Shown here in pieces: positions 53,772 to 54,532 of a DNA stretch of 54,532 nt (positions are counted from its first letter, which is position 1; the number at the start of each line of letters is the position of its first letter). The position numbers were made by a program, and so were the translations under genes. The notes under the pieces were generated by a model, which saw nothing but the letters and a program-made list of their open reading frames with translations, searched no databases and was not told where the DNA came from. This DNA comes from Gemmatimonadota bacterium (lineage in GTDB: Bacteria; JAAXHH01). The stretch is from the NCBI GenBank assembly GCA_026706345.1, contig JAPOYX010000281.1, positions 1 through 54,532 on the forward strand. The letters are read 5' to 3'.

Positions 53772-53823
53772 TCCGCGATGCGGACACCTGCATGACACGA
53801 TGCGGGCACCGGCATGCATTGAG

Positions 53824-53860
53824 CGCGCGTACTCGCTTAAGCCGAGGACGCGCGATTTTT
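53824..53860 (+). terminator. intrinsic terminator between DUF3299 and ABC genes
   Basis: CGCGCGT (53824-53830) pairs with ACGCGCG (53848-53854), with an inner CTCG/CGAG stem, followed by ATTTTT. It probably ends the DUF3299 transcript before the ABC gene. Confidence 0.8.
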
Positions 53861-53893
53861 CATGGAGTTACGCTTCGCAGGGATAAGTCATAG

Positions 53894-54532
53894 ATGAGCC
53901 TCGCAATCGACATCCGGCACCTGCGCTTCCGCTACGGCGGCGGCCCCTGGGTGCTGGACATCCCCGAGCTGACCCTCGCGCGGGGGACGCGCGCGTTCCT
54001 GTTCGGCCCCAGCGGCAGCGGCAAGACGACGTTGCTCGGCGTGCTGGCGGGGGTCCTGGAAGCGAACGAGGGCGTGGTCGCGGTGCTGGGCGAGGACCTC
54101 GCCTCACTTTCGGGCCCACAGCGGGACGCCTTCCGGGCGGAGCACATCGGCTATGTCTTCCAGATGTTCAACCTCATCCCCTACCTGTCGGTGCTCGACA
54201 ACATCGCGCTCCCCGCGCGCATGGACCCTGCACGCCGGGCCCGGCTGGACGGCGCGGGAGTGAAGGAGACCGCCGCGCTGCTGGCCGATCACCTGCAGAT
54301 CGGCGATCTGCTGAAGAAGCCGGTGACGGAGTTATCGGTGGGTCAGCAGCAGCGCGTGGCCGCCTGCCGGGCGCTGATCGGCGCCCCGGAACTCATCGTC
54401 GCCGACGAACCCACCTCCTCCCTGGATTTCGACCGCCGTGAGGCCTTCCTCGAGCTGCTCTTCCAGGAGTGCGAGCGCGCCGGCGCCACGCTGGTGTTCG
54501 TCAGCCACGACCGCACGCTTGAAGGCATGTTC
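53894..54532 (+). CDS. ABC transporter ATP-binding protein (LolD/MacB-like), 3' truncated
   Basis: The first 213 codons are present; the gene runs off the right edge. Walker A is GPSGSGKTT, the signature LSVGQQQRVA, Walker B LIVADEPTS, and the H-loop VSHDR. The layout and the FQMFNLIPYLSVLDN stretch after the Q-loop mark the LolD/MacB/FtsE-type group, partnered by FtsX-like permeases. With DUF3299 next to it, the whole set would resemble known DUF3299-ABC-permease loci. The permease should lie to the right. Confidence 0.9.
   Translation, partial: MSLAIDIRHLRFRYGGGPWVLDIPELTLARGTRAFLFGPSGSGKTTLLGVLAGVLEANEGVVAVLGEDLASLSGPQRDAFRAEHIGYVFQMFNLIPYLSVLDNIALPARMDPARRARLDGAGVKETAALLADHLQIGDLLKKPVTELSVGQQQRVAACRALIGAPELIVADEPTSSLDFDRREAFLELLFQECERAGATLVFVSHDRTLEGMF

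Noticed and set aside
53037-53819. Minus-strand Arg/Cys-rich repeat protein (RRCVD / RRCAD units)
   Set aside because: It is the reverse reading of the 15-bp array of the DUF3299 gene, whose DUF3299 domain and signal peptide fix the true strand.

Overview
The window is about 54.5 kb of high-GC, gene-dense bacterial chromosome. Lipoproteins with lipoboxes, an RND efflux operon and a LolD-type ABC protein indicate a Gram-negative cell. Two phytanoyl-CoA-dioxygenase-like genes, a xylose-isomerase-like TIM barrel, a lactonase propeller, DUF4321-like, DUF4382-like and DUF3299 proteins and corrinoid methyl-transfer genes fit an uncultured candidate phylum of the Latescibacterota/Poribacteria sort. 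That placement is only an impression. No rRNA, tRNA, insertion sequence or CRISPR array was seen.

Bases 1-6010 are a defence-type island. A compact leftward operon runs ASCH protein, a PIN-GNAT-PUA-like three-domain protein, type I methylase HsdM, a 71-residue protein, a decayed second HsdM 3' end, and the start of a DUF262 gene. Junctions overlap or are 1 nt apart. Beside it lies an AAA/DUF4143 gene without its Walker A half. Next come a PhyH oxygenase, a gamma-glutamylcyclotransferase-like gene and a tandem triplication of tiny membrane/coiled-coil proteins.

Bases 8901-17116 (leftward) are housekeeping: gatB, gatA, an exported FG-GAP/VCBS protein, a small membrane protein, pssA-psd for phosphatidylethanolamine, and a DegP/HtrA protease. 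Rightward glnA and a half-length GlnE-like gene follow, each ending at a clear terminator. Bases 20866-31405 (leftward) form an envelope-stress or efflux locus: ECF sigma factor, zinc-finger anti-sigma factor, CpxP/Spy-like protein, membrane fusion lipoprotein, a small exported protein and two RND pumps. No outer-membrane channel gene is present.

Bases 31759-44820 are mainly metabolic: a second PhyH protein, a TIM-barrel isomerase, a methyltransferase, a NagB/PIG-L fusion, a PanE-like reductase, then a probable corrinoid methyl-transfer cluster. The cluster has a homocysteine methyltransferase, a 'virulence factor' family protein, an unknown, a UroD-type methyltransferase, a corrinoid protein and a ferredoxin-ASKHA reactivase with an extra four-cysteine N-terminus. 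It could be a split, MetH-independent route to methionine or a demethylation pathway feeding one.

Bases 44901-46281 hold two divergent toxin-antitoxin loci, an unusual in-frame hicA-hicB fusion and mazEF, with an inverted repeat between them. The right end has an MDR dehydrogenase, a DapA-family enzyme, a dihydroorotase/allantoinase-like amidohydrolase, purN, a lactonase, a DUF4382-like lipoprotein, a DUF3299 protein carrying fourteen 15-bp repeats, and a truncated ABC ATPase.

Two window-wide themes are 15-bp in-frame minisatellites in exported proteins and short tandem duplications at gene stop codons.
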